Assembly (NCBI GenBank): GCA_902464635.1 | Contig: CABQKC010000009.1 | Location: 1-64,000 of the forward strand | Source: an uncultured Caryophanales bacterium | Lineage (GTDB): Bacteria; Bacillota_I; Bacilli_A; RFN20; CAG-826 | Length of the DNA stretch: 64,000 bases | Direction: 5' to 3' | Shown: positions 17,105 through 25,599 of the stretch, one piece after another | Layout of the letters: every line of letters begins with the position of its first letter | Position numbering within the stretch: the first letter of the stretch is position 1 | Notes under the pieces: model-generated | The model's input: the letters and a program-made list of their open reading frames with translations, nothing else | The model's database searches: none | What the model was told of the DNA's origin: nothing | Made by a program: the position numbers and the translations under genes

Positions 17105-17481
17105 TTATCCTTCAAGGGTTTTAAAGGAACATAAGTCCTTATTAAACAAAGGCAAAGGTCTTTTAATTCAAAGCTAGAGGAAGGGAAGATATACCCTTCC
17201 CCTTCTCCATCTTCTTTATCCATAATCTCAAAATCCTCGGCTATATCGAGGGTTTTTTTAAACGGTTCACAGGTAAGTGAATCTGAAAGGATTACATCTG
17301 CCTTAACTATTACATTAGCCCTTAGATAATTATCTTCATCACGGTAAAAATATCCATTGATATTAGAAGAAGTTACTTCTAATAAAGGATAAAGTTTCTT
17401 GCATTCTTCTTTTGAGTAGGAAAAATCTTCATCGAATTCAAGATCTTTATTTATTAAGACACTAGATTTAAAGATAATCAT
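17101..17481 (-). CDS. DUF177/YceD-like protein
   Basis: A 126-aa protein with the general YceD/DUF177 layout: beta-rich N-terminal half, then LTCEPFKKTLDIAEDFEIMD, an acidic loop, and LKDLCLCLIRTYVPLKPLKDN. In the family the end normally carries an LP-x-x-P-x-C region with a CxxC-type cluster, and rpmF (ribosomal protein L32) follows. Here the protein stops at that point and no rpmF is present. The gene overlaps the pheT stop by 4 bp (ATGA), so it is in the pheST operon. The assignment is moderate. Confidence 0.6.
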   Translation of the reverse strand: MIIFKSSVLINKDLEFDEDFSYSKEECKKLYPLLEVTSSNINGYFYRDEDNYLRANVIVKADVILSDSLTCEPFKKTLDIAEDFEIMDKEDGEGEGYIFPSSSFELKDLCLCLIRTYVPLKPLKDN

Positions 17482-19865
17482 TTCCTAATCTCGCAATGTA
17501 ACTTAGCAAGGGCATCAATTGCTTTAGCAATGGCTAAGTTAGCCTCTTCGTCAGTAAGAGTCTTATTTTGGTCAAGCAAGGTAATCCTTATGGCCATTGA
17601 TTTTTGTCCCTTTAACAAACTAGCACCTTCATAAATATCAAAAGCCTCGACATTTTTAATCAAGGAAGATGACTTGCCTACTTCCTTTTTAATCATGGCT
17701 AGGCTAGTTTCTTTTGGACAAAGGAAAGCTAAATCTCTTGTAACGAATGGGAATTTATTTGGAATAATGGCTTTTGGGGAGCTAGATTTGACACTTAATA
17801 AGGCAGTTAAATCTAGTTCAAGCACAACTGCATTCTTCAAACCATATTCTTTTAATCTATTTGGATGTAATTCGCCTAAGACCCCAACTAATTTATTATC
17901 AATCCTAATCGAAGCACTCTTTCCAGGATGAAGTTCTTCTAAAGCGGATTCATATCTAAGGAAATTGATTCTATTTGGAGTGATATTCAAATAATCTACT
18001 ATTCCTTCTAATATTCCCTTGGCATCATAGAAATCATATGGTTTAGCTTCTAATAATCCCCTATTTAATTTATTCCCGCTTAAAACTATACCCAAGTGGG
18101 TTCCTTTATATTTAGGGGTATCGATATCAGAAACTTCGAAGACACCTAGATCCTTATTTTGTCTAGAAGCGTTATAGACGATAGTCTCAATTAAAGATAA
18201 AGTAAGTCCTTTTCTAACTACACTTCTATCTTCACTCATTGGATTAGAAAGAACATAGGCTTCTTCATTATGGAAGAAATTGAATCTATCTTTATTCTTC
18301 TTACTAATTAATGTGTAGGTTAAAACTTCATCCAAACCTAAAGAAGTTAGATAACGTCTTATATGTCTTTTCTTTTCTTGATTTGGAGTCAATCCAGTTA
18401 ATGATAACTTGGTTGTTGGAAGAGTAGAAACAACATTTTCATAACCTAATATACGGATGACTTCTTCGCTTAAATCAGCTTTTGTATCAATATCTAGCCT
18501 ATATAAAGGCACTAAGAAAGTAAGCTTATTATCCTTATCTTCTTTCAATTTGAAATAATCTCTTTCTAAGGTTTTTATGATTGTATCCTTACCAAAAGAA
18601 GTACCTAATCTAGAATCGATATAATTTGCATCAAGGCTAATCTCATCTTGTTTAGTCTTAATTGATCCATAATTATTTAAAATAGAAATCGAAGAAGCTT
18701 CTCCTAATTCCTTTAGGTAATATAAGCAGGCATCGATAGCCTTCTTTTGATAGGAAGAAGATATTCCTTTTACAAAACGCAAACTCGAATCGCTAGAAAG
18801 TCCGATTCTAGAAGAAGTATGACGGATTGGGGCACCTTTAAAATAGGCAGCTTCGATAACAATATTCTTGCTAGATTCATCTACCATGCATTCTTTTGAA
18901 GTCATAATACCAGCTAGACACATGACTTCATTTTCATTAGTAACACACAAATCACCCTTTTGGAGTTTATATGTATTGTCATCCATGGCGACAAAATCGC
19001 CTTCGATATCATCCTTCACAATCAATGATTTGGAATGTAATTTATCTAAATCATACATATTGATTGGCTGGCCTGTAATAAGCATGACTAGATTGCCAAT
19101 ATCAACGACATTATTAATCGACCTAATCCCACATCCATTCAATAAGGATACTAACCAGGTCGGTGATGGTTTTGTCTTGACATTTCTAGCAATGCCACCA
19201 TAGAAAATCGAGCAATTTGGAGTCTTTGAGCCCAAAATGAAATCATTATCGATATCCTTGACTTCAGGATATTCATCGATATTGACTTCTTTTTCAAATA
19301 AACATCCAACTTCTAGGGCAACATTAGACAAAGAATATAAATCTGGACGGTTTGGTAAGATTGAAATATCTAAAATTGCATCATCTAGGCCAAGATAGCC
19401 CAAGACATCTTCATTGCCAGGAACTGCATCGCTAGGTAATTCTTCAATCCCGCTAGTTTGCTTTTCGCTTAAATATTTGCTATCTACCCCAAGTTCAAGC
19501 AAGGAACAGCACATTCCATCGCTAAAAACACCCCTGATGGTAGATTCTTTTATCTCGATTTGAGGTAATTTGGCCCCTACTCTAGCTACTATTACTTTTA
19601 ATCCAACTCTAGCATTTGGGGCACCGCAAACTATTTGATGGGTCCCATATTTATCGCCTTCATATACTTCTAAAATATGCAAATGGTCGCTATCTGGATG
19701 AGGGACACAAGACTTGATCTCGCCAATAACTAGATTACTCCCGGAGGCAAGATAATCAATCCCTTCTACTTCAGCCCCGGCAAAAGTCAATTTGGAGGCA
19801 ACTTCATTAACGTCGATATCACCTAGATCGACATGTTTTCTTAAATATGAAAATGGTACTTTCAT
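17478..19865 (-). CDS. pheT: phenylalanine--tRNA ligase beta subunit
   Basis: The beta chain of the heterotetrameric PheRS. It is 795 aa, the full bacterial form. It starts with MKVPFSYLRKHVDL and carries an EMAP-like tRNA-binding domain around residues 40-150 (GEIKSCVPHPDSDHLHILEV). The B3/4 editing and B5 domains follow, with NVVDIGNLVM and LPNRPDLYS. The C-terminal FDX-ACB domain contains PFVTRDLAFLC and covers about residues 705-795. It is separated from pheS by only 11 nt and shares its T-box control. Confidence 0.97.
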   Translation of the reverse strand: MKVPFSYLRKHVDLGDIDVNEVASKLTFAGAEVEGIDYLASGSNLVIGEIKSCVPHPDSDHLHILEVYEGDKYGTHQIVCGAPNARVGLKVIVARVGAKLPQIEIKESTIRGVFSDGMCCSLLELGVDSKYLSEKQTSGIEELPSDAVPGNEDVLGYLGLDDAILDISILPNRPDLYSLSNVALEVGCLFEKEVNIDEYPEVKDIDNDFILGSKTPNCSIFYGGIARNVKTKPSPTWLVSLLNGCGIRSINNVVDIGNLVMLITGQPINMYDLDKLHSKSLIVKDDIEGDFVAMDDNTYKLQKGDLCVTNENEVMCLAGIMTSKECMVDESSKNIVIEAAYFKGAPIRHTSSRIGLSSDSSLRFVKGISSSYQKKAIDACLYYLKELGEASSISILNNYGSIKTKQDEISLDANYIDSRLGTSFGKDTIIKTLERDYFKLKEDKDNKLTFLVPLYRLDIDTKADLSEEVIRILGYENVVSTLPTTKLSLTGLTPNQEKKRHIRRYLTSLGLDEVLTYTLISKKNKDRFNFFHNEEAYVLSNPMSEDRSVVRKGLTLSLIETIVYNASRQNKDLGVFEVSDIDTPKYKGTHLGIVLSGNKLNRGLLEAKPYDFYDAKGILEGIVDYLNITPNRINFLRYESALEELHPGKSASIRIDNKLVGVLGELHPNRLKEYGLKNAVVLELDLTALLSVKSSSPKAIIPNKFPFVTRDLAFLCPKETSLAMIKKEVGKSSSLIKNVEAFDIYEGASLLKGQKSMAIRITLLDQNKTLTDEEANLAIAKAIDALAKLHCEIRK

Positions 19866-19876
19866 TGTTTTACTCC

Positions 19877-20908
19877 TTATTTACCCTTGAATGGGGAAAG
19901 GAAACGGACATCATTTTGATAGAATCTTCTGATATCATCGATTCCATATCTTAACATGGCAACACGTTCAACTCCGACCCCGAAAGCAAATCCAGACCAG
20001 ACTTCAGGGTCATAGCCACACATTTCTAGGACTTTTGGATTAACCATCCCAGCGCCTAGAATCTCAATCCATCCAGTATTCTTGCATAAGGCACAGCCTT
20101 TGCCATTGCAAGAAAAGCAAGACACATCGACTTCAACACTAGGTTCGGTAAATGGGAAATAAGATGAACGTAATCTTATTTGCCTTTTTTCTCCAAACAT
20201 CTTCTTCGCGAACAATTCTAATGTGGCCTTTAAATTGGCTATTGAGATATTTTTATCGACAACTAACCCTTCAATTTGGGCAAATTGATGAGAATGAGTC
20301 ATGTCATCATCATCTCTTCTATAGGCTTTTCCTGGGCAAATAATCTTAATTGGGGTCTTTATTGCTTTTTCTTTCATCGTATGAGCCTGGGCTGCGCTTG
20401 TCTGGGTCCTAAGCAATAAAGATGAATCAAAATAGAAAGTATCTTGCATATCCCTGGCTGGATGATCGGTAGGAACATTTAGCAATTCGAAATTATATTC
20501 GTCAGTCTCAACGTCTCTTCCTTCTTTTACTTCATATCCCATATCTAGGAATATATCGGTAACTTCATCAATAATTAGATAATATGGATTGGTCCTGCCT
20601 GGAGTAACCTCTCTTCCTGGAAGAGAAATATCGATAGTTTCTTCTTGCAATTTCTTATTTAAAGCCAACTTTTCAAAATAGGCCTTCTTTTCTTCATAAG
20701 CTGCATTTAACTCATTCTTTATTGCATTTACTTTCATTCCGAAAGCAGCTTTGTTTTCTTTTGCCATTTCCTTCATATATCCCATCAAAAAGGATACTTT
20801 TCCCTTCTTTGATAGGTATTTAGCAAAAAATGTATCTAGTGTAGATGAATCGGAACAACTATTTAATTCACTTTTGCCGTCACTTAAGACCAAATCCAAA
20901 TCTTCCAT
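19877..20908 (-). CDS. pheS: phenylalanine--tRNA ligase alpha subunit
   Basis: The catalytic class II subunit of PheRS, 343 aa. An N-terminal coiled coil (about residues 1-90) binds tRNA. The core has GRTNPYYLIIDEVTDIF, the motif 2 region with LLRTQTSAAQAHTMK and PIKIICPGKAYRRDDDDMTHSHQFAQIEG, and motif 3 WSGFAFGVGVERVAMLRYG. A cysteine-rich loop, CFSCNGKGCALCKNTGW, is also present. AGGAG precedes the ATG, and a T-box leader lies upstream. Confidence 0.97.
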   Translation of the reverse strand: MEDLDLVLSDGKSELNSCSDSSTLDTFFAKYLSKKGKVSFLMGYMKEMAKENKAAFGMKVNAIKNELNAAYEEKKAYFEKLALNKKLQEETIDISLPGREVTPGRTNPYYLIIDEVTDIFLDMGYEVKEGRDVETDEYNFELLNVPTDHPARDMQDTFYFDSSLLLRTQTSAAQAHTMKEKAIKTPIKIICPGKAYRRDDDDMTHSHQFAQIEGLVVDKNISIANLKATLELFAKKMFGEKRQIRLRSSYFPFTEPSVEVDVSCFSCNGKGCALCKNTGWIEILGAGMVNPKVLEMCGYDPEVWSGFAFGVGVERVAMLRYGIDDIRRFYQNDVRFLSPFKGK

Positions 20909-20920
20909 TCTTTTCTCCTA

Positions 20921-21175
20921 AAAATAAAAAAAGGCATCTATTTAGGAACGATAATTACCGTGGTGCCATCCTTATTCCTATCTATATTAATATATAATAT
21001 ATAGATAAGCTCTATTCCCTTTTAACGCAAGGATACGGGTTAGTCTCCTAACCGCCTTCAAGGGTGAATTCATAGAAGTTAGTTCAGGGGGTCTCACTAT
21101 CTCCCTGTCCCTTTAAGCTAGCTTTGCTCTATTACTACTTCCTATCGCTAGGCTTATAAATTCTATAGCAAATCA
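20921..21175 (-). promoter_or_regulatory. T-box riboswitch controlling pheS-pheT
   Basis: The minus strand has the T-box variant GGATGGCACCACGG near 20957-20972. It is followed by a terminator of GGTAATTAT (20951-20959) paired with GATGCC-side bases (20933-20941), eight pairs including two G-U with one mismatch, and a run of seven U. Upstream in stem I, TTC at 21066-21068 (context GAATTCACC) is the likely Phe specifier. The variable bulge base is C (TGGC), where a tRNA with A73 would call for T. The 5' boundary is approximate. Confidence 0.88.
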
Positions 21176-21230
21176 AACCATAAATAAAGGAAGATAAAGG
21201 TTTTATTTGCTTAGTTTCAATTCACATTAA

Positions 21231-21262
21231 AAAGGAGTCCCCATTTTTAAGGAAACTCCTTT
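21231..21262. terminator. terminator after the 182-residue lipoprotein gene
   Basis: AAAGGAGT (21231-21238) and ACTCCTTT (21255-21262) form an 8-bp stem. On the minus strand it is followed by a short U-tract. It ends the lipoprotein gene just before the pheS leader region. Confidence 0.7.
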
Positions 21263-21278
21263 TGTCAATTATTGGGTA

Positions 21279-21827
21279 TTATTCTAAAATGGTAAAATCA
21301 TAGACCATTTTCCCTAGGATTATTTGGCTACCATTTTCATCTTCTGAACCCATTAAACCTGCAGTCTCGAAATGTAACTCTTTATAATCGGAAGAAAAGT
21401 AACGATATTCACATTCAAACAAGAAACTTGGAGTCTCACTATCCCCTTCTTGTTTTGCTTCTGTAAATGAGATTTGGTCCCAAGCGAAGCTATACAAGAT
21501 ATTTTTATCGAATTCAATTGTATAAATCAGGTGAGAAGTTTTATTCAAACTCCCTTCCTTCCACCTAATCGCACAGTCAACAACGCTAGTAAATTCAATG
21601 CTGCAATTGCTATATTCTATGCCATATTGACTGCTAACTAACGAAAATGTTGAAGGATACTTCAATTTAAATTTCTCGGATGTCGAAGTAGATGTAGATG
21701 TTTCGATTGTTGAAATATTAGGTTCAGTCGAATCATTAGTTTCCATAGAAGATTCGCTAGTCGAGGTTGGCTTAATGTCACAGGAGAAAAGCATAAGCGG
21801 CACTAATGCAAACATAATTTTTTTCAT
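21279..21827 (-). CDS. predicted lipoprotein, function unknown
   Basis: A 182-aa secreted lipoprotein. The signal peptide MKKIMFALVPLMLFSC ends in a lipobox with the acylated Cys at residue 16. A Ser/Thr/Glu-rich spacer of about 35 residues follows (IETSTSTSTSEKFKLKYPS), then a beta-rich domain with paired aromatic strands (FLFECEYRYFSSDYKELHFE). No family is recognised. It has an AAGGAG Shine-Dalgarno sequence. Neighbour 22039-23157 encodes another lipoprotein, but their mature parts do not look alike. Confidence 0.85.
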   Translation of the reverse strand: MKKIMFALVPLMLFSCDIKPTSTSESSMETNDSTEPNISTIETSTSTSTSEKFKLKYPSTFSLVSSQYGIEYSNCSIEFTSVVDCAIRWKEGSLNKTSHLIYTIEFDKNILYSFAWDQISFTEAKQEGDSETPSFLFECEYRYFSSDYKELHFETAGLMGSEDENGSQIILGKMVYDFTILE

Positions 21828-21998
21828 TTATCAGTCTCCTTTTTTATCTTGATGAGGCAATATTCTTCATTATGAATGGATTTAGCCTTATCAAGCTGCA
21901 GGGGTCATTTGCTTTTATGCCCCTTATATTTTGAATTTAACATTGCTCCAATTCGTGTCAACAAAAAATATTTCAGCTAGAAAGACTGAGCAAAGAAA

Positions 21999-22029
21999 AA
22001 GCCATCTAGATTATTAGTCCAAATGGCTT
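21999..22029 (-). terminator. terminator after the 372-residue lipoprotein gene
   Basis: On the minus strand AAGCCAT (from 22029) and ATGGCTT (to 21999) pair over seven bases, followed by TTTCTTT. Confidence 0.75.
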
Positions 22030-22038
22030 AGTGAGTAA

Positions 22039-23157
22039 TTAATTATTTGTAGCAGGATCTTTTTCCTTGACGACTATTTCTTCATATTTATCTAGGTCAA
22101 CTGGGAACATCGGGGCAATTCCCTCATAACTAAATTCAAATTCGCCTGAATAAGAGAATTTGCCAAATGGGAAGGCTTCATCATCAGGATAAGCTGCGAC
22201 TAATCCATCATGATCGAAACTAGAGATATTCAACGAAGAAGACATGCTAGAAATGCCCTTATCATCGTATCCAATCGTAGTCACGAAGGAATTAAATGTC
22301 GCATATTCCATGTATTTATCATATTTTTCCATGACTTCCTTTTTAGCAGAGGAAGCGGAATCCTTAGCAGATGAATCAAGTTCGCTTGAACCGATATCAT
22401 AAGCTGCTTCTAAATATGATTTGAATTCTTCTTTGGTTGTTGCCCTTACAGTAATCTTATTGCCTTTAAATTCGAATAAAGAAGGAACATCGTTATGCAA
22501 TTTACGCAAAACAGTGACATCAACATCGAAATTAGACATGACATCATTTACTTTATTTAACCCTTCTTCATCTAGAGTTACCTTTGCCTTATTTGATTTT
22601 GGGAAAGTAACATCGTATGGGGAATATTGCTTTACGACCAATTTCATTAGGTTTGTTACTAATTTGAGGGAAGGATCAGAATAATCAACATAGACTGTCC
22701 CGTCTTTGATATAAGTAGCAACGGATAAATCCTCGATTCTAGGTGTAAAGGAATCTACAAGCATTCCATTGAATTCCATATCTGTATTGATTTTTAATGT
22801 CGCACCTGGAGCGTCCTTTCCATCGCCTTTGCTAATTATGCTAGCCTGTAGTTGCTTTGCATCCTTAGTTGCATAATTTGAATATATTAAATCTAGAGGT
22901 AGATGCTCTACTTTTGCTTCTAGGTAATTCCATTTGTTATTATTTTTTACTTCAACACCGAATTGGCCATAAATTGGGCTATCGACGGTCTTAATCCTAG
23001 CCTTATCAGCTTCGCTAGTCTTCTTCGCGGCTTTTTCAGCTGCATCAAAAGCAACTTCTGGAGTGACAGTCTCGACTGAACTGTTTTTAGAAGCGCACGC
23101 TCCTAATGTTAAGCTAAGGAACGTAAGAGGAATTAATTTGTAACAATTCTTTTTCAT
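22039..23157 (-). CDS. predicted lipoprotein, function unknown
   Basis: A 372-aa lipoprotein with signal peptide MKKNCYKLIPLTFLSLTLGAC and its lipobox Cys at residue 21. The mature part is soluble and Asp/Lys-rich, with no cysteine pattern. I do not recognise a family. An in-frame TTG 18 nt upstream lies over the -10 box, so the ATG at 23155-23157 is the start. That ATG is 6 nt after TATAAT with no ribosome-binding site, and a TTGAAC -35 is 16 bp further up, so the mRNA is probably leaderless. Confidence 0.85.
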   Translation of the reverse strand: MKKNCYKLIPLTFLSLTLGACASKNSSVETVTPEVAFDAAEKAAKKTSEADKARIKTVDSPIYGQFGVEVKNNNKWNYLEAKVEHLPLDLIYSNYATKDAKQLQASIISKGDGKDAPGATLKINTDMEFNGMLVDSFTPRIEDLSVATYIKDGTVYVDYSDPSLKLVTNLMKLVVKQYSPYDVTFPKSNKAKVTLDEEGLNKVNDVMSNFDVDVTVLRKLHNDVPSLFEFKGNKITVRATTKEEFKSYLEAAYDIGSSELDSSAKDSASSAKKEVMEKYDKYMEYATFNSFVTTIGYDDKGISSMSSSLNISSFDHDGLVAAYPDDEAFPFGKFSYSGEFEFSYEGIAPMFPVDLDKYEEIVVKEKDPATNN

Positions 23158-23163
23158 AATTTC

Positions 23164-23191
23164 ATTATAAAGCAAGTATAAAGGTGTTCAA
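23164..23191 (-). promoter_or_regulatory. promoter of the lipoprotein gene, leaderless spacing
   Basis: On the minus strand, -35 TTGAAC (23186-23191), a 16-bp spacer and -10 TATAAT (23164-23169) precede the ATG by 6 nt. This is the best example in the window of a near-consensus promoter placed directly on a start codon. Confidence 0.7.
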
Positions 23192-23255
23192 TAAAAAATG
23201 TTTATCTAATAGATAAGAATGGTCAAAAATAGGGAATTTGTCTAAACAAAAACTT

Positions 23256-23984
23256 CTATTTCTTATTCATTCCATACATCAATATCGAACCCGCTACACC
23301 TACATTAAGCGAATCCATATTGTCTATATTTATATACAAAGAGGAGGAGCATAGATTGATATTGTCTTTATCCATGCCTATTCCTTCGTTCCCAAGGCAA
23401 ATGATATATTTTTTTGGTAATTCCTTTATCAATTCAAAATCAAGCGAATCTTTTAAAGCACTTGCATAGACAACATATCCGTTTTCTTTTAATAAAGGAA
23501 TTATCTTTTTGCCATCTAATTTAGAAAATATATTTAGCTTGAATATCGCCCCTTGGCTAGAAGCAATGGTTTTTGGATTATGTATAGAAGCGCATCCATT
23601 TAATAAATAGATATCTTTATAGCCAAAACAAAGTGCACTTCTAAGTAAAGTCCCGACATTCCCGGGGTCTTGCACTCTATCTAAAAGAAGTCCTTTATTT
23701 GAAGTAAACATCTTCATTTCTTTCTTCTTACATATCCCTAAAATTGGTTCAGGGTTAGTAGAAGTCGCCATTCCTTTTAATATAGAAAATGGGATAACAT
23801 GGGTTTTTATTCCCTTAAAGTCTTTTTCTTCCGTAAGGAAAACCTCAACTAGGCAAGAAGCAGCTTTTGCCATCTCGATTAGATGGAATCCTTCAACCAC
23901 AAAATAATTTTCGTCCCCATTTTTAAGGATAGATTTATAACGCTTTATGGAGCTATTTTCTTTCGAGGAGATATGATCGATCAT
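23256..23984 (-). CDS. TrmH/SpoU-family RNA 2'-O-methyltransferase
   Basis: A 242-aa SpoU-type methyltransferase with the trefoil-knot motifs: DRVQDPGNVGTLLRSALCFG (motif 1), YIICLGNEGIGM (motif 2) and SLNVGVAGSILMYGM (motif 3). The N-terminal substrate-binding part begins ISSKENSSIKRYKSILK. It is the YsgA-like type usually encoded beside pheST, as here. Targets are probably rRNA ribose 2'-OH groups. An AGGA lies about 10 nt before the ATG. Its first 32 bp overlap the end of the upstream metalloprotease gene. Confidence 0.92.
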   Translation of the reverse strand: MIDHISSKENSSIKRYKSILKNGDENYFVVEGFHLIEMAKAASCLVEVFLTEEKDFKGIKTHVIPFSILKGMATSTNPEPILGICKKKEMKMFTSNKGLLLDRVQDPGNVGTLLRSALCFGYKDIYLLNGCASIHNPKTIASSQGAIFKLNIFSKLDGKKIIPLLKENGYVVYASALKDSLDFELIKELPKKYIICLGNEGIGMDKDNINLCSSSLYINIDNMDSLNVGVAGSILMYGMNKK

Positions 23985-24573
23985 ATTTTCTTTTCCTAAT
24001 TAGATACAAATAATATTTATAAGTCGGCTCATCCATATATTTATATACTACATCATAGAACTTTTTAGAATGGTTAAACTCAAAATGATGTGCTAATTCA
24101 TGGATAATTATGGAATCCATCACTTCTAATGGGAATCTAAATAAAATATAAGCAAAATCAAGAGAATATGTACGTCTAGAATTGGTACCTAGCCTAGTTT
24201 TCATATCCCTAATCTTGACTTTATAATTTCTAGAAACCCCCATTAAGGTAGAATAATAAGATACTTTCTTGTTCAGGATATCTAGGCATTCATCTTTTAA
24301 AATAGATAAATCCACTACATCATCTTTCTTTTCTCCAAGAAAATAATGGGATTCAAGATCATCCATCTCTCCCGTCTTTTTCGCATTATCTACTAGCAAA
24401 GGAATACGCTTAATCGTAGATTCTATTATCTTTTCATTAGATACATAATAAGGTGCGCTAACCCTAACTACATTAGAATTAGGAGACAAGCGAAAATATA
24501 TGGATCTACATCCTTTTTTCCTTTTTATCTCGATATTATATGTAATGTTGTTATATGAATATAAGTTGTCCAC
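23953..24573 (-). CDS. YgjP-like (DUF45) zinc metallopeptidase
   Basis: A 206-aa protein with a C-terminal zinc-protease signature IIHELAHHFEFNHSKKFYDVV (HExxH plus a downstream His), as in the YgjP/DUF45 family of WLM-like peptidases. The N-terminal part contains the family-like segment INIEIKRKKGCRSIYFRLSP-type basic strand. The start is GTG (24571-24573), 8 nt after a TATAAT box and without a Shine-Dalgarno sequence, so it is probably leaderless. It overlaps the methyltransferase gene by 32 bp. Confidence 0.88.
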   Translation of the reverse strand: MDNLYSYNNITYNIEIKRKKGCRSIYFRLSPNSNVVRVSAPYYVSNEKIIESTIKRIPLLVDNAKKTGEMDDLESHYFLGEKKDDVVDLSILKDECLDILNKKVSYYSTLMGVSRNYKVKIRDMKTRLGTNSRRTYSLDFAYILFRFPLEVMDSIIIHELAHHFEFNHSKKFYDVVYKYMDEPTYKYYLYLIRKRKYDRSYLLERK

Positions 24574-24581
24574 GGGAATTG

Positions 24582-24587
24582 ATTATA
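24582..24587 (-). promoter_or_regulatory. -10 box of a probable leaderless metallopeptidase transcript
   Basis: TATAAT lies 8 nt before the GTG start. The interval CAATTCCC has no Shine-Dalgarno character, and the -35 region is poor. Confidence 0.5.
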
Positions 24588-24684
24588 AATTTAATTGGTA
24601 TTTTTATCTATAAATAAGAGAAAGAGTTAAATTAACCTTTTATTTCTTTATTTATGCAACGTTTTTCTTTATCATTTATGCGCT

Positions 24685-25599
24685 ATGGAAAAAGTATTGA
24701 TTTCAGCATGTTTGCTTGGTGATAAATGCCGTTATGACGGCAAAGATAACTTAATAGAAGAATTAATGGAACTATCTTCTTATTTTGAACTAGTCCCTTT
24801 TTGTTCTGAACTAGAAGGAGGACTAAAGACTCCTAGACTTCCTAGTGAGATTAAAAAAGGACAAGTAAGGAACAATAAAGGAGAAGATGTTACCTCTAAC
24901 TTCTATCGTGGTGCAGAGAAAGCCTTTAATATCTGTTCATTCTTAGGTATTAAGTTAGCTATCCTAAAAGAGAATTCTCCTTCCTGTGGGGTACATAAGA
25001 TCCATAATGGCAAATTCGATGGAAACCTAATTGATGGAGAAGGCGTCACTACTTCTTTCTTAAGAAGGAAAGGCATCAAGGTCATTAATGAAACTGAAGC
25101 CATTGAATTGCTCCATTCAATAAAAGAGAATGAGCAAGAAAGGCTTAAGATATCAATTGAAAAACGTAAGCAAGATGAAGAAGGTCCAGTAAAGAGGAAA
25201 CCTTTCGATAAGAACGAGAATTTTGCTAAACGCATAACCAAAAAGGATGAAGATTCTTCTACAAAAGAAGAAAAAAAGCCATTCAGGAAATCTTTTGATA
25301 AGAAAGAACGCCCATTTAAGAAGGATGGATATAAGAAACCTGGATTTAAAAAAGATGGATTCAAGAAAGACGGATTCAAGAAACCATATAGAAAGAAAGA
25401 TGAAGAAGGCTCCGGCAAGCCTGATTTCAAGAAGAAATCTTTCTCCAAGAAACCTTATAATACCAAGAAAGAAGGTTTTAAAGGAGAAAGGAAATCCTAT
25501 TCAAAAGGACCTAGGAAAGATTATAAATCCACTTCTAATAGAAACTTCAGAAAGCCTATGAATAGAGATAAAAAGTATGGAAACAAAGACAAAGAATAG
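24685..25599 (+). CDS. DUF523 protein with a long basic low-complexity tail
   Basis: A 304-aa protein. Residues 1 to about 145 form a complete DUF523 domain: VLISACLLGDKCRYDGKDN at the start, CSELEGGLKTPR, and LKENSPSCGVHKIHNGKF with the conserved Cys. From about residue 150 the sequence becomes Lys/Arg/Phe/Gly-rich with near-repeats such as FKKDGFKKDGFKK, ending KKYGNKDKE. Stand-alone DUF523 proteins are about 150 aa, so the tail doubles the length. Tails like this usually bind RNA, as in some DEAD-box helicases. No Shine-Dalgarno sequence precedes the ATG, and TATCAT lies 9 nt upstream. Confidence 0.85.
   Translation: MEKVLISACLLGDKCRYDGKDNLIEELMELSSYFELVPFCSELEGGLKTPRLPSEIKKGQVRNNKGEDVTSNFYRGAEKAFNICSFLGIKLAILKENSPSCGVHKIHNGKFDGNLIDGEGVTTSFLRRKGIKVINETEAIELLHSIKENEQERLKISIEKRKQDEEGPVKRKPFDKNENFAKRITKKDEDSSTKEEKKPFRKSFDKKERPFKKDGYKKPGFKKDGFKKDGFKKPYRKKDEEGSGKPDFKKKSFSKKPYNTKKEGFKGERKSYSKGPRKDYKSTSNRNFRKPMNRDKKYGNKDKE

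Noticed and set aside
23158..23175. Upstream TTG start extending the lipoprotein at 22039-23157 by six residues
   Set aside because: Those codons are the -10 box itself (CTTTATAAT), and the extension would spoil the signal peptide.
24903..25448. 181-codon antisense frame opposite the DUF523 basic tail
   Set aside because: Its Phe/Ser/Leu repeats are simply the complement of the Lys/Phe/Gly-rich repeat on the coding strand.
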